This document shows positions 11,823 to 28,956 of a stretch of 64,000 bases of DNA, in pieces (positions within the stretch are counted from its first letter, which is position 1; every line of letters begins with the position of its first letter). Origin of the DNA: Hypomesus transpacificus (lineage: Eukaryota; Chordata; Actinopteri; Osmeriformes; Osmeridae). The notes below the pieces were generated by a model that saw nothing but the letters and a program-made list of their open reading frames with translations, searched no databases and was not told where the DNA came from. The DNA lies in assembly GCF_021917145.1 (NCBI RefSeq), contig NC_061067.1:5995874-6059873 (forward strand), given 5' to 3'. Made by a program: the position numbers and the translations under genes.

Positions 11823-14800
11823 CTACTCAGCGACAGGATTCAGTGGCGGAACTGAGCTCGCTCTCGCTTTGCGTTCGTAGTTGACAAGCCTCTGGCCAAC
11901 CAGATACCTGTAGGGGAAAGGAGAGGCACTGATCACCAGGTTGTTCACGCCAAACAGTTTAAACTCAAATCAAAGAAGAACAGCTAGAAATGTTGAGGTG
12001 GTGCTCAGTCTTTCAGAGCAGCAGGGGGGGAGGTGGACAGAGAGGGCTACTTACTTATCATTCTTAATATGTTCGTAAAGGCGTTTGAACTGGCGGATCT
12101 GGAAGGAGAGGATGCCTATGAGAGAGACGACCATCAGCAGGAACGGGTAGATCCTCCTCTGCATCAGGATCTGCATCTCAGGGGTCATGCCTGAGACAAG
12201 AACATAGATGTTACAGACAGAGACACACACATGGTAGCCCGCCCCCCCCACACACACACAACTCACCGACGATAGGCACCACCCCCGCAGCAATGATGTA
12301 GGGCACACACAGGGACAGCAGCAGCACTGAGATGACGGGCGTTGCCAGTTTGCGGATGATAAAGTGGAGGTCGATGTTGCGGATCCCGTTTGCGTACACC
12401 TGAGGGGGAGATCATGCATGTTAACATGGATTCTTGCGCGTCAAGCATTGTGCCATCGTGATCTCGCACTGGGATCCTATCGAGGCGAAAGTACGCCACT
12501 GAGCGCGTGCTGAAGCCCTCTGACCCACCTGCTCGATGACGGTCTTCAGCCACCACTGGGGGCCCATGAGGGTGATCGCAGCAATGATTTTGGCATGGAG
12601 CACTCCAAGAGCCCAGTCCTGGGATTGGGAAAGATGAAGGAGAACAGGGGGAAATACACTGGGTTTAGAATGCACATCAAACATGGGGGGGAGGGACATG
12701 TGGTCATACACACCTGCCAGGGGTAGAAGAGCGGTGTCTGGTCCAGAGGAACACGCAGAGGAGCCACGATGACCAGCTCAAACAGCAGGCCCAACAGGAG
12801 GGGGATGACCCCTGCCACCAGCAACGCCACCACCACAGTCTTTAAGATCTACACACACACACACACACATTAGTTCCCAGAGATGCATGAGAGAACATCC
12901 AAAGCTGCTGTATTCTCTGATCCCAGACAGACCATTGTCACACAGTAACGGGGTGGTTTGGAGCCGTACCATGAAGGTCCACTCCTGGACCTTGAGCATG
13001 ATGATGGTGCGTCCCTGAGGCATCCAGGCCAGCAGGACGGTCACGCCGCGGATGGACAGCCAGCACACGTACAGGCCGCACGCCGCCGTGTACAACTCGT
13101 GGATCTTGGAGCTTCCGGTCCAGAAGGACATCAACCAGCGCCCCGCAAACACTGCAATGCAAACACAAACACACGGGTAGATATAGACTCCCCACCATCA
13201 CATGCAGTTACGTCCGGTGTTTCCGGGACAGCTGAGGCTGGTGGAAACACGATAGTGTGGAGTGTGCGGGGTGTCCTACCTGGCAGGGTGAGGCACAGCA
13301 GACTGGCCACTAGCAGGGTGGCACACATGAACGCTATCAGCAGCACAATCTGTGGATAGAAGGACAGACATCTTGGTTGGAGATATGAAGGAGCGTTCTT
13401 AACCGCCCAAGGGAATGTTTGTAGGGGATGCGTAGGGGTGTAGTGTGTTAAAGTGTTGTGTATAAGGGTGTAGTGTCTAAGAGAGCAGGGTATAAGGGTG
13501 TAGGGGGGATGACTAACTCACCCTGAAAGGGAACCGGAGGGGTCGATGGTAAGGCTGGAATCCCACAGGACCCCCCTGCTGTAGGATAGCCTGGTGGGCC
13601 GCGTGGAGCCCCTCTCCGACCGCAGGGGCGGGGTTGGCGTTGTTGTTGTTATGGTGACCCTGTGGTGGGTTGTTGTTGTTGTTGACAGGCTGATTGGCCT
13701 CGTTGTCATCCTGTTCTCCCAGCAGGTAGGAGTGGAGGTCTCTGTAGAGGGGCATACGACACAAGTTCAAAAGATTTGTGCGTCCACCTTTAACAATAAA
13801 CGCACTAATCCATAACTGTGATTGTCCTCATTCAAAAGGCCAGTGCAGTGTGAGTATTTACAAAACTTCTGTTAAGAACGTTATCCAGTAACTTGATGAT
13901 TTGACTTGAATTTGAATGAGTAGCAAATGGAAAAGTGATCAAGTCAAGGCCCATTGTAATAGTTAAAGGAAGTCGACATATGGTGGTCACTCACAGCAGG
14001 TAGCCAGCACTGACGGTCCAGGCCCTGACCAGGCCTTTGAGCCACTGGCGGGTGTGACCTTGCTCCAGGAGGGCAGGTAGGACCACCTGGAGCAGCAGCA
14101 GCTCCAGAGAGAGCTCACTGACTGGGGCATCACTGGGGTGGGGGTGGGGGCACAAGAAGAATCAGAGTGAGACCTTTGGCACAGACAGGCTCCTTGACAG
14201 GACTCTATGAGTTGCTTCCTGGTCGTGATGTCACATCCTGTTGTGGTTACCTGTACAGCATGACGTTGTAGGGGAGGAAGGTGGGCAGGAGCAGCTTGAT
14301 CATCCTGATGGGCAGCCACAGCATGAGGAGCACGATGGAGCCAAACACCACCTGAGGACAGGACTGACATTTTGAATACCCATACCACCGTGACATGATC
14401 TCTCTCTATAACTGTTGTACCATCTACTTTATGTCAGTATTTGATAAGGGACTCATGTTGAGTTTGTCCCTTTTTGTATTCCTTATGGCTCCCTTATGTT
14501 TCTGTGGGGGGTTGAGTTTTGGGACAGAGAAGGCGTCTCATGAATCACATCTATCAAGACACCAAGAAGTACACAGTATAGTGGAGACGCACCACTGAGA
14601 GGATGAACCTGCGCAGGTGTCTATAGATGGGCAGGTGGATCATCTCCTGGACGGGGTTGAAGTCCGGATCGTTCAGGTTTCTCAGAAACCACAAGACGCC
14701 TGGTCTCAGCACCTGGCCCACAAAAAAGTGTGTGCTGAGTCAAAGCGGTAACCAGCAACTCTGCAGTGAATACTTTTCAGTCCACACGGCTTGGCAGATA

Positions 14801-17800
14801 ATTATAGCCATCTAGAAGATACTGTATTCTTTCTAGGTGATCTACAGGGCTTATTCTTCAAGGGATAATTGAGGTAGTGGTGTCCAGGGATGGTGGTCTG
14901 AGATGGATTGCTGGCCTGGTTCCTACCTCTCTCAGGAGGAGGATGAAGGAGGCAAAGTAGAAGACGTAGACCATTCCCACAAGCCAGTGCAGGAACATGG
15001 TGGTTCCGGGAGCAGATTTGAAACTCAGCTCTCTGTCCTTCAGTGAAGCGTCAAACATTTCCTACAAGGGAGGGTCAATGTTAGGAGCTAACCTTGGATC
15101 CAGCCGACAGACACACAAAAAAAATAATTGCACTCAAGTAATTTGTTAAAATAAATAAAAATGATAACGTATGAACTGTCCTTAAACCACTGATCACTTA
15201 ACAATAATTAAAGATTACTTTATTACTTTTATACTGTTTGAAATGCTCTGAATATGATGTACAATGTTTGATCTATACCCTGCTACATGAAGCTCATGAG
15301 AACTCAAGAGAAATCAAGGGGGTTAATGGTATCACAAAATGGGAGGATACGAGATGATTACAATAGCCTTCGCAAGCACAGAAAAAGACACTGCCTGCCA
15401 GACAGCTTTTGTTTAGGTCTTTAGATAGGGCTCCTAGAAATGGCCTGGACTGTCCTGAGATTTTCCTCATTCAAAGTTGCATGGCATTATACAATAACTA
15501 GGAGAGTTAGGAGATTAGAACCAACTAATATAACTAGTCAGGAGAAAAATAAGCTTATCTATTAATTATGTTTTTTGTATAATTGATCAACTGTCATTAT
15601 GCTGTTTTCTTATGCCTGAATAGCCATAAGTTAGTTATTTGTAAGGTACGACTAGAAAAAGCATGTGACACAATATTACAATATTACCAAAGAGTATAAT
15701 GCCATGCAACTTTGAAAGCGGAAAATATAAGGAGCGTCCAGGCCATTTCTAGGAGCCCTATCTAAAGACATAAACAAAAGCTATCTAACAGGCAGTGTCC
15801 TTTTTCTGTGCTTGCGAAGGCTATTCTAATTGTCTTGTATCCTCCTGTATTGTGATACCATTAACTCCCTTGACTTCCTGTATTCTTTGTCCAGTCTTCT
15901 GTGATACTCAACTTGAGTGTATCAGACACCTGCACCTTACATATGTGTAATAACTACGTTGATTTTGTCTTGAACTTGTACTTAGCTATTCACTTCATTG
16001 ACTTGGTACTTTCACAGCAATTGAGCACAATCTAATACATTTTCACTTACTAAAGAGCAGATGTCAAGCCACCAGCCACAGATGAGCGGGAAAACTCCAA
16101 TTTCCACGACAACCAGCAGAGAGACCTAAAACAAATATGCCTCATTAACCGTTCATAACTTCCTGGTCATAATAACGGAGGCTCTGTTTTTCTTTTTTAC
16201 CGCGTGGATTACAGCAGGCCTAGAATGAGGTGAAAGCATGCAGTTGTTACCTTGACAACGATGTAGCAGACTCCGAGCAGACGTCGGGAGCGCTGGAACC
16301 TGACTAGAGCGGCCAGTCCCTGAGGCCCACACACTAAGGAACAACACCACCACTACCACATTGCAGCACTCAAACAGACAAACATACTCTTAACTGTATC
16401 TCTGTCGGAACTCACCAGGTGGTCATATAATAATACAGTGTTGTGGTCGTCAAGCGTTTTCGAATACACACGCTCTTATATTGACTGATTCATGTTATAG
16501 AGCTGTTTCTATTAATGCGTGCCATTCTGCAACCCTGCTGTCCATGGATTACTGGGCAGCCCTGTCGGTCAATTATTATCTACAAAGAGTTACTGTGTCT
16601 CTATAGCAACACTGCCTGGCTTCCAGATGAGAGGTCGGTAGGCGAAAGGATACATGGCAGAGGATGAGCGTCATGGCCAGGAGTATGTAGCCCACGATGG
16701 TTGTGATTAAGCCCTCAAAGTGGGAGGCTTGGACCTTGGGAAGAAGATAATCACATCATCATATATAATAAGGCAGGGTGGATTACCAACAAAAAATAAG
16801 ATAGATTTATCTCCATGGACAAATTAATTAATAAGCTAATTCAATTATGAAACCTAGCTGGGGCATTTAACAACTATTAGAAAATCAAAAGTAAATTCTA
16901 TTGACATTTACGCAAATATCTCGAAATCATATCTATAAAATCAATAATTATAATTAAATGGAAAGGAAGGTTTCTTACATATTCCTCAAAGCCAAGGCCC
17001 ACCACGGAGAAGTGTCCAATGTGGTAGGGGCAAAACGCTGAGAGGGAATGAATAAGTCAGTGACCTCACAGGCTCTCTCACAATGGCCCAACCCATTGTC
17101 TATATTATAAGTGGATTATGGGACAACAAAGGGATGTTTCATAAGAGCAATTTGATGTTCTACTCACCGAAAACGAGGATGAAGAGGGTGTTTAAAGACA
17201 CCACCCAGAATACATGCTCCTGGAAGAGATCAACAGTAGCTTCAGTTGATAAATCACATATGTGCATAATAAACATGCAACTCCTACACATCAACACAAA
17301 AATAGGCTGATGTAGGAAAACCCTGACTCACCAGGAACACCAGGGAGCCATCCAGTCCAAGCATCTACGGAATACAGAGAACAGTTGAATTTTGCGATAT
17401 ACAGTATTTGGATTTTTTTTTTTAACAGCTTCTGCTAATTAAAATGAGATGTAAAAATTGTTGAAGACGAGTTTAGAGACGTCATATGAATTAGTAATAA
17501 ATTAATTTACAGATCAATTCATTTACATAATTTAAATATATAGTATATATACTGTCATTATACAACTAGATATGTATAAGATTAATTCATGGTTGAGATA
17601 TTAATCAATTGTGGTGAGTTTTGGAGGCTGGCTGTATGACAAGTCTGTCCTGTGTTGGTGGATGAGGTGTGTGTGAGGCCAGACTGGCTGGTAAGATATG
17701 TGATTGGCTGGCTGACCCTCTCCCAGGTGAGCTCCTCAGCTGCACGGTCCCACTCCAGAGCATTCCAGTTCATATCATCTGCAGACACACACACACACAC

Positions 17801-20800
17801 ACGTGATGGAACCTATGTTCCCACCCATCCTTCAGTCTCTTTACCCCGTTGCCTTCTGGCAGGCGTTACCGCAGCATCCGGTCGCGCACACGCAGACTGG
17901 ACAACAGTTTCTACCCAAGGGTCATCAGGCTTCTCAATGGACACTGATATGGACATTTTTACTGCACACTAGTCACTTATACACTGTCACTTTCAGCTAC
18001 TGGTTGCTCTTTCAGTAACATTGCACTACTGTACCTCGCCACCAGGCTCCTGTTTTTTTTTTTTTTTTTTGTGTATTAGGGTTAGTATAGCGTACTATTT
18101 ATTGTTATCTGTAATTTAGGAAGTTTTAGTGTTAGGGTTAGTATAGTCGTTTATTTATTGCTATCTGTATATTTAGGAAGTTCACTTATCTAAGCTCAGC
18201 ATAGATGTAAATTTGTTCTGTGTACTTATATGTTATGTTATGCCAAGTGCTTGCGTTGTCTTGTCTTAAGAATTTCAGTGCCCAGTCTAACCTTGTGTTG
18301 CTCTGTGCACCTGACAAATAAAAGACTTGAACTTGAACTTGAACTTGAACTATGTAACATATCCAGTAACGCTCCAACAAAATCATTTCAAAGCACCGTC
18401 ATTATTTTATTCAGACAGAATACGACGGATCACAGAAATCCAACCACAAATGCTGTGTGTGGTCAGCTGATGAGCTCCATCATAAGCTCCTCCCACCTTG
18501 TGCCCCGTTATTAGCGTCGGCGTCCTCGGCGGCCGCTCCCTCCTCCTCCTCGTTGTCCAGCTCAGGGTCGTCTCCCGGCTCCGGTGGGGCATCGGGGGGC
18601 TCGGGCTCTGCCTCGTTCTGGGCAGGAGGGTCAGCTGGGGCGGGCGGGGCAGCTGGAGGGTCGTCGGCAGCTCCCTGACCTGCTGCCTGGTTCTGGGGGG
18701 AGGAGGGGGGGCGGACCATGGACACACGTCATCCAATCAAGACAAAGACAGCAAGATGTCACGATGTGACATTAGAGAGCATTGGTGAGTGTGGTTGGTG
18801 TCTGACTGTGTCTATGACTGTGTGTGTGTTGTACCTCGTTGGGTTGTCCGGCTGCGTTGGGCGGCGGCTGCTGCTGGTGCTGTTCCAACCACTGGGGGGC
18901 GCCGCCGTGGACGATCTGTTCCCTCAGCCAGACCAGGCTGATGAACGCACACAGGGTGCACGTCACTACAAAACAACCCTGAAGACAATCCGCAAGCAAG
19001 TTGTCTCTGGAAAGGAGTGAATCAAATAGACAAAGACAAGTGCTTGAAGTTAACAATTAGTAAGACCCAGAAGGAGTAAATAGATTCTAAGTCAACAATG
19101 GCCAACAATGGCCTGGGCAATTCAAACCCCTGGCATCATATGAACTCTTCATAAAGTTTGATGATCATGACCACTCACGTTGAGAGCATGTCCAATGGCA
19201 GAGTCAGGAGCGAGCTCACAGAGCCGGTAAAGAGACACTTGTATATGCGACCTGGGCAGGAAAGATGAGACCAAACACAACTATCAGGGACTCAGGGGTC
19301 AAAGAGACATTAAAAACCGACATGAATTCTGACAGAATAACCACTTGGATGTAAGGACGGGAGGAAAGTGTGTCAATCACACGCCTGGTTCAACACCAGG
19401 AGTAGGCAAGGCAACTAAACTGAAAAACCTAACAAATATGTGACCAAAATAACTCTACAGGCCAAATGTAGTAATGCATTCCGTTCCTCATTCATACAAA
19501 TTCTAGGAAATCACAACATTAGCTCTTACGAAACAGTTTTCTGTGTTCCTACATCCTATAATCCTTTAAAACCATCAGAACGCAAGCGGTAGCAGCACGT
19601 GTTTGGTGTATGCGTGTAACGTAAAGGTGTCCGCATCCTGCAGGTCAGCCCAGGGTGACCCAGGATGAGTTGTGTGCGCTTAGACATGGATCCTGTGTGT
19701 GAGGACAGTTTCTTCTGGCCTAAACTCACATGCTGTGAGAGGGACCACCCCCAGCCAGGCAAACGCCACCAGGGTGTAGTGGAACCAGTAGCGGATCGCA
19801 GTGCCAACACTGGTCAGGAGCCCCGCACAGATGTCCTGGATAGGCAGGCGTGAGGGCATATCTGGGGAATAGACTACAGAGAGGGGAGAGAGACGGAACA
19901 GGAGCGAGGGAGAGAAGCGAGAAAGAGAGAGACATGCTGACACTGAAACACATTGGACATTCCGACTAAGTGTCCAAAACAATCACCCAGACAGTGAAGC
20001 ATGATGGGGGTGCTTGGTGTAAGGGAATCCATTCAAGGGGCCAAATCATCTAAGCCACGTTGACTTACTTGGTGTGAAAGCAAATCTGTGCTTGCATAAT
20101 TCACAGTACTCCTTCCTGCTGTGCTTCAGCCACTGCACCAAGCTGTGGAGCAGACATCAACCATGACGTGGAATCCAGCAGCAGCCATAGGCAGCAGAGC
20201 AGTCAATCCATCTCATGTATGTATGTGCGCGCCGCGCGTGTGTGTTTGTATGCGTATGTGTGTATGTAACAGAAACAGATCCCTTTGACCGATAAAACAG
20301 CTGTGTGTAATAACAAAACAAGGATGCTGTTGTAGAAGGCTATCGTGCAATGATGTCCGATTTCACCTGTGCCAGCAGAAAGCTTTACCCGAGAGTCAAC
20401 ATTTGAGAGCATGCTTTCTTTTCTTGTGTTTTTTTTTCAGAAAAGTGGGGTGATGATGACGGGCTAGTCCAATGACATCTCCTGCACTTCTGGACTCAGG
20501 AGCAACCCCACAAAAGTCTATACAACCAGCTTATCAAGTTACAAGTAGTAAAACACTGTTTAACAGTACTGTGACTAGATTAGTCCGCAAAAGTCTACCA
20601 AAAAACTATTATTATGTTGCAGAAAAAATCGGATTTCCTGTATATAGTTACACCTATTAAAAGCCTGGCTAATTATGCCTCACATAGTCTGACTACTTCA
20701 AAACCATCTGAGCAGTAAGGCATAATTAGGGCTGTAGCCATACCAGCAAACTCAACTGAAACACTGAAGGAAATTCAATTGGTTTTATGACTGTCATTGA

Positions 20801-21808
20801 CTTGGTTCTGCATTTACTATATGTACAATGTAAACGTCGCTTTGAATGAATTAGTAAAAATACATGTAAATGTATGTAAATGTTGGTATTTTAAGTAACC
20901 AATGTATTTGACGATAGCAAAATAAGGGTATCGTATATACAACAATTGCTCAGGATATTCTAGAGACTTCTAGAACTTTTGCCATATTTTTTTTCCTTAG
21001 GCTACCTGCGGCCTGTCACACTATGGCTCATCTTTCTAGAGTCTAATTATCTTAACAGACAGAAAAACAGACAATAACCCCATCTATGTAAAGGGTGGGG
21101 AGGTTCTAGAATCAACTTAGGTCCAGTCAGTTAACCCGTATGCAGCATTGAATATGCAGTGCAAACAACATTCGAAAAGCATTCTTCTATTCACCATTGT
21201 ACGGTCACACATAAGGTCTCCATTCTCCATTTATAAAACACTCGTTTTATAAACCACCCTAACATTTACAGAACTGATACACGTATCAATTACGCTGATA
21301 GAATGATTTGCTCCTCTTTAACGTGCTTGTGTGCTATTGTTCATGTCACAAAGAAGACTTAGATTCACTCACCATTCTTGGTGGATGAATTTAATACTCC
21401 CGGTACATACACAAGGATGGTAGAGAGGCTTGTCTGGGGTTCCCTCGGAGCGGCACACCCGACATATATCCGCTGACAAAATGAGAGCAACATCATTCTC
21501 ATAAACATTAATGCGACCTGGCAAGATACTGCGATTTCACATGACAATAACATTATTCTACATACACTGGCCTGCAGTATATATTTAGCAAAAGTTATCT
21601 TTTTTTCTAAACTACCAATATCTAACATAATCGTAATAAAGCCACACTGCAATTTAATATGAATATTGCTGGCCTGCATAGCCACGAGAAACACATCCAT
21701 ACCACCATGTCGTTATTATTGCGTTAGCTTGTCACCAACAGTGTGGCACTGGCAGCAGGTGAAAAGCTCACAACATTAGAGCTAGCTACCTTCTTCAGCC
21801 GTATCCAT
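11823..21808 (-). CDS. marchf6: E3 ubiquitin ligase MARCHF6 (TEB4/Doa10 family)
   Basis: Multi-pass ER ubiquitin ligase of ER-associated degradation, whose known substrates include squalene epoxidase. Coding exons: 21790-21808, 21373-21472, 20069-20142, 19730-19873, 19179-19251, 18835-19006, 18497-18692, 17717-17778, 17332-17364, 17168-17219, 16979-17037, 16654-16734, 16251-16319, 16051-16125, 14927-15061, 14593-14712, 14251-14351, 13995-14132, 13522-13741, 13280-13349, 12970-13151, 12714-12848, 12529-12618, 12267-12399, 12055-12190 and 11823-11907. They total 2754 bp, or 917 aa (human 910). The N-terminal RING-CH finger has Cys10, Cys13, Cys27, Cys29, His37, Cys40, Cys53 and Cys56. An acidic Pro/Glu-rich segment (about 195-260), an Asn-rich loop near 588-602 and many hydrophobic membrane spans follow. 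The C-terminus keeps [12 protein letters not shown] (891-902), the conserved C-terminal element. Introns carry a LINE fragment and a large foldback element. Confidence 0.97.
15311..15878. repeat. Large foldback element in marchf6 intron 14
   Basis: Two arms of about 180 bases (15311-15492 and 15694-15878) are reverse complements at roughly 85 percent by eye, with a spacer of about 200 bases. Shared blocks include AATAGCCTTCGCAAGCACAG and CTCCTAGAAATGGCCTGGAC. No open frame for a transposase is present. In the marchf6 pre-mRNA the arms would pair into a very long hairpin. It is probably a non-autonomous transposon; the family is not known to me. Confidence 0.8.
17821..18350 (+). mobile_element. 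5'-truncated LINE (non-LTR retrotransposon) 3' end
   Basis: The C-terminal end of a LINE reverse-transcriptase polyprotein is readable to a TGA at 17945-17947, including [19 protein letters not shown] and then [13 protein letters not shown], a typical ending for L2/CR1/Rex-type fish LINEs. A 3' UTR follows, containing an 18-base poly-T at 18053-18070 and an imperfect 55-base tandem duplication (about 18073-18127 and 18130-18183). It ends in CTTGAA units repeated about four times (18325-18350), a usual LINE tail. It sits in marchf6 intron 7, opposite to the gene. The left limit is approximate. Most of the element is missing, so it is dead. Confidence 0.85.
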
Positions 21809-23606
21809 CTTGATCAATCCTGAACTGCTCTTTTTAGCAGTATTTTGTAGCACGATATTGTAAACCCATCCACCACTCGAATGACGAAGTTTTAGTTGGC
21901 TAGCTAGCAATTGTAGACGTCCATTAAGCCAGCTAGCTAGCTAGGTAGTTGGGAATATCCTTGGGGTCGGATACATTAACTAACATAAAATGGTGTCCAC
22001 TACTAGAACACCAGTATCTGTTAGGATCCTTCAGATAACGTTTGTTTCCTAATTGTATGTTGAACTGGTAGATTATTGCATTGAGGTTTTGATCGAGCCA
22101 ACGATCTGATACACGCACCCCCTCTTGCAAAAAGATCAACGAAACATTCAGAATTACAAGCTTGCTAACTGGTTGGCTAAAGCAGCTAACCATACACGAC
22201 AACATTGTCACTTTGCGACAGCCAGGTTGCCAGGTTTTTGAATAAACCACACATTACTAATTTGTCTTTACGTTTTTTACTGAACAGAGTACAGACCAAA
22301 TACTACCAGGTCTGGACTTACGACGGTAACGTGGACATTCCTGATGAATTAATCTATTTTTGTGATCAGAATACGTATTTAGAGTAGTTGTGCCCTCATA
22401 CGTTCTTCAGAGGTTTACATTAAACCTGGCATCTGCCAACACTCTCCCTTTGAAAAATTGCCTAAAATGTACGTTGTAGAAAAAAGAACCATTTGTCGTG
22501 ATTTTTCAGTAATCCTTATTTTTGAGTAAAAATATATTTAAAAAATAAATAATTATCAATTAAATAACAACTATATCAATTGTAAGCTATATTTAAACGT
22601 ACGAACGAGTTGAGTAATCAGCTTCTATATTACAAAAAATCCTAAAAAAACAAGTTGAGCTATCAGCTTCTTTATTTCTAAAAATTCTCAAAAACCAATG
22701 GCCGAAGGTTGTCCGGAGGACAAAAGTATTACTACTTTGATTCACTCTCCGCACGCACATTCAAATAATTAAAATAAACAAACCAAAAGACATTCTGAAC
22801 GAGATTCAAAGATCCATCCACCTCAGTAAAATGACCTTCCAAAAACCTTAATTAAAGCGTATTTTTATTTAATGAAGAGGAACGATAAACACATAAGGAA
22901 TGTTATTCAAGTAGTATAATCATTTTAAATGGTTAATAGGCTATTTTTCGCATATTTAGTACAAAGACTGAATCTATGATTTGGTCAAACCCAATTGTAT
23001 CTGTATCAGCACGGTCATTGTGATTCAGCAACTTTGAAGCACAAATAAAACCTGCAATTTTAAGGAGCGCGTTTGACGTTCAAAAAACCTCAACTCAATT
23101 GGTAGTAAACTTCGAACTGTGGCGTTTGATGGCCTTTCACCGAATTTCCATAACTTCAGCCTGCAGTATTTTTCAAATTGACCCTTGAAGTCTTCCAAAA
23201 CGGAGTGTGTTTACCGCCTGACATCTACTGAGCTGAGGAATAAAGGTAAGGACTTATTGCTTTTTCTGCATGGGAGATAAATGCCACGGAAAACTTCTAG
23301 GAATTCAACTCATAGCCACTACCAGGAAAGAAAATGTTTTGAGTAATACGTTTATTACTGTGTTATGTGGTTGCTATTTGATTAAAGTTAAAGCATTACG
23401 TTAAAGTGACTGGTGTTGCATTTTAAAGGTACACAACACGTTGGGATATCAGAATGACCAGTTATGTATGGGTGTGTCACAAGAAGTTGTGCATGCATAA
23501 AACACACACACAGCATTAACCTCACCCTACCCCACCTTTTCATTTTGCACACAGTATCAAGCCCACCCAGCACCACTTTTTCATTTTGTATTTCAATTCC
23601 TCCCAG
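21809..23606. promoter_or_regulatory. Divergent interval between marchf6 and cmbl, with cmbl 5' UTR intron
   Basis: Both start codons face away from this 1.8-kb interval. A likely non-coding first exon of cmbl ends near 23245 at a good donor (AAAG then GTAAGG). The intron then runs to 23606, where the acceptor CAG directly abuts the cmbl ATG. The middle is AT-rich and contains an imperfect tandem duplication of about 45 bases near 22606-22695. No other gene is seen. Confidence 0.55.
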
Positions 23607-25136
23607 ATGGCAAATGAAGCAATGCCATGCCCATGTGATCTTGGTGACAAGTTGGAGTATGGGGGACAGGGACAGGAGATCCAAATAGAGCACATCAAAG
23701 TTTATGTTGTAAAGCCCTCCTCAGCCTCAAACAAAGCTGTCATCGTCATTCAGGACATCTTTGGCTGGCAACTCCCCAACACCAGATACATGGCTGACAT
23801 GCTGGCCTCCAATGGATACATGTAACATTTTTTCTCTCATTTCCAATGCTTCCTAAATCATTTTTTAACACTCCCTTAGACAAAAGCACTGTACCACAAA
23901 GTTAGGGTAGCTACTTTATTCTAGGTTAGGTGACCAGTCAAACATCTTTGTTTTTACCAGAAAGAAAAAATGAACTTTACACTGGTTGTATTCTGACCTC
24001 TGTGATATTCAGTGCTATCTGTCCAGACTTCTTTGTTGGGAAGGAGCCATGGAATCCAACAGATGACTGGTCCACCTTTCAGCAGTGGCTGGAGGACAGG
24101 AAACCAACCAACATAAAAAAGTGGGTTCACATCCCATGTGTCATTAGTCTCAGAAACCCAGTCTGGGCTTGTCCTGTAAGGGATTGTTTACCAGTTATCT
24201 GATTATTCTAACAATCTGATTATTCTAACACAGTGCCTCTGCTTTCTCTGTGCTGCCACCTCCTACTGGTTGTCCATCTGCAGGGAAGTAGATGCTGTGT
24301 TGAGATTCCTGAAGGACCAGTGTGGGGCTAAACAGATCGGAGCAGTGGGCTTCTGTTGGGGAGGGGTGGCTGTGCACTACCTGTCCTTGCAGTACCCAGA
24401 GCTCAAAGCTGTAGTCTCTCTTTATGGTGAGAGCATGATGAAGGGCAAACGTGTACTTATGTTTCTAATTTGTACTCTCTAATCAGGTAAAATGTAGTAT
24501 TGTGTTGTTATAACTCCACCATGGTGTCTAATGGAACCCTGCTTATAGGCATCATTCGAGAGAGGGAGGACAGGTATGAGCTGAAGAGTCCAACTCTGTT
24601 CATCTTTGCAGAGAATGATGCGGTGATCCCATTGGATCAGGTTTGTTGCTCACCATGACAGTACTATGAGTGGGTTAAGGGAATTACTGAGCATACATGT
24701 ACTGAAAAATCGCAATGTAATCTTAACATTAGAGGTAGTAGTTGTATGTGATAGTAGTCAGCATACACTACACAGAATTCAATGTATTTGATGTGGATTT
24801 GCACTTTCAGATAAACATCTGCAATCATGATTCAGAACAGCAGTAATGCAGTAGCTTCTTTGTAACCATAGTGCCAATGAAACGTAATACATAATTCAGT
24901 TTAAACATTTCCTCATACCCTTCGTTTACTCAGCTTTTTGTTTGTCCTCTCACTAGGTGAGTGCTCTTGAGAAGAGCCTGCAGGAGAAATGCCCAGTGGA
25001 TTACCAGGTGAAGATGTTTCAAGGTCAGACGCATGGTTTCGTGCACCGCAAGAGAGAGGACATCAACCCAACAGACAAACCTAGCATCCAAGAGGCCAGG
25101 ACGGATATGTTCAACTGGCTGGCCAAATACATGTAG
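23607..25136 (+). CDS. cmbl: Carboxymethylenebutenolidase homolog (dienelactone hydrolase family)
   Basis: Cytosolic alpha/beta-hydrolase with a cysteine nucleophile; the human enzyme cleaves prodrug esters such as olmesartan medoxomil. The five coding exons 23607-23821, 24013-24120, 24284-24426, 24549-24640 and 24957-25136 join in frame to 738 bp, or 245 aa, exactly the human length. The triad is Cys132 in GFCWGG, Asp179 in FAENDAV and His212 in [13 protein letters not shown], the same positions as in human [19 protein letters not shown] near the N-terminus is a family signature. The start [10 protein letters not shown] matches orthologues, and its ATG directly follows a splice acceptor. The gene is head-to-head with marchf6 and tail-to-tail with cct5, as in human. 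Confidence 0.97.
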
Positions 25137-25419
25137 ACTGCCTCCATTTACCCACAGTAATGCGCTGTACAGAACCAAAAGTTTACAATCAATAAGCTTT
25201 AGCTAATGTAGAGTAAGCTTTATATTAGTGACCATCATAATCAGGTATTAGTCCTCAGGTTACAATCTAGTAACATCAGTATAAGTGTCCAATTAAAATA
25301 TCACACTAAATAATATGCATACTAGTGCATGCAAATCAAATAAATGACATTCAATTTTATGTTACTTATGAAACCATATATTTTAAATCAATGTAACTGT
25401 ATGCCTTATCTAATGAAAC

Positions 25420-25425
25420 AATAAA
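25420..25425 (+). promoter_or_regulatory. Polyadenylation signal of cmbl (AATAAA)
   Basis: Canonical hexamer 284 bases after the cmbl stop codon, followed by a T-rich and GT-rich stretch (GTTCCTGTACTTGTCTGT). It lies less than 90 bases from the likely cct5 signal on the other strand. Confidence 0.6.
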
Positions 25426-25501
25426 TCATGCAATATGTTCCTGTACTTGTCTGTAAGTGAAAAGTATGAGATCATCCAGGAGTTTCACAGACCCAACATT
25501 T

Positions 25502-25507
25502 TAATGA
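25502..25507 (-). promoter_or_regulatory. Polyadenylation signal of cct5 (ATTAAA)
   Basis: On the minus strand this reads ATTAAA, 155 bases after the cct5 stop, and is the first signal-like hexamer there. It faces the cmbl signal at 25420-25425, so the two messages would end within a few tens of bases of each other. Confidence 0.5.
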
Positions 25508-25661
25508 CATCCTTACAACTACAACAGTTTGAAGGGAGGGTTTCGTATCAAATGATAAATAACAGTACACAGGTTGGTACAGAGTGCCTGGGAAGTGCCT
25601 GAGACTGTTCTAGAACAGTTTCTCATAACGCTGCCATCTGCAGAGCCTAGCAGAAGGTCAC

Positions 25662-28956
<3,295 letters not shown>

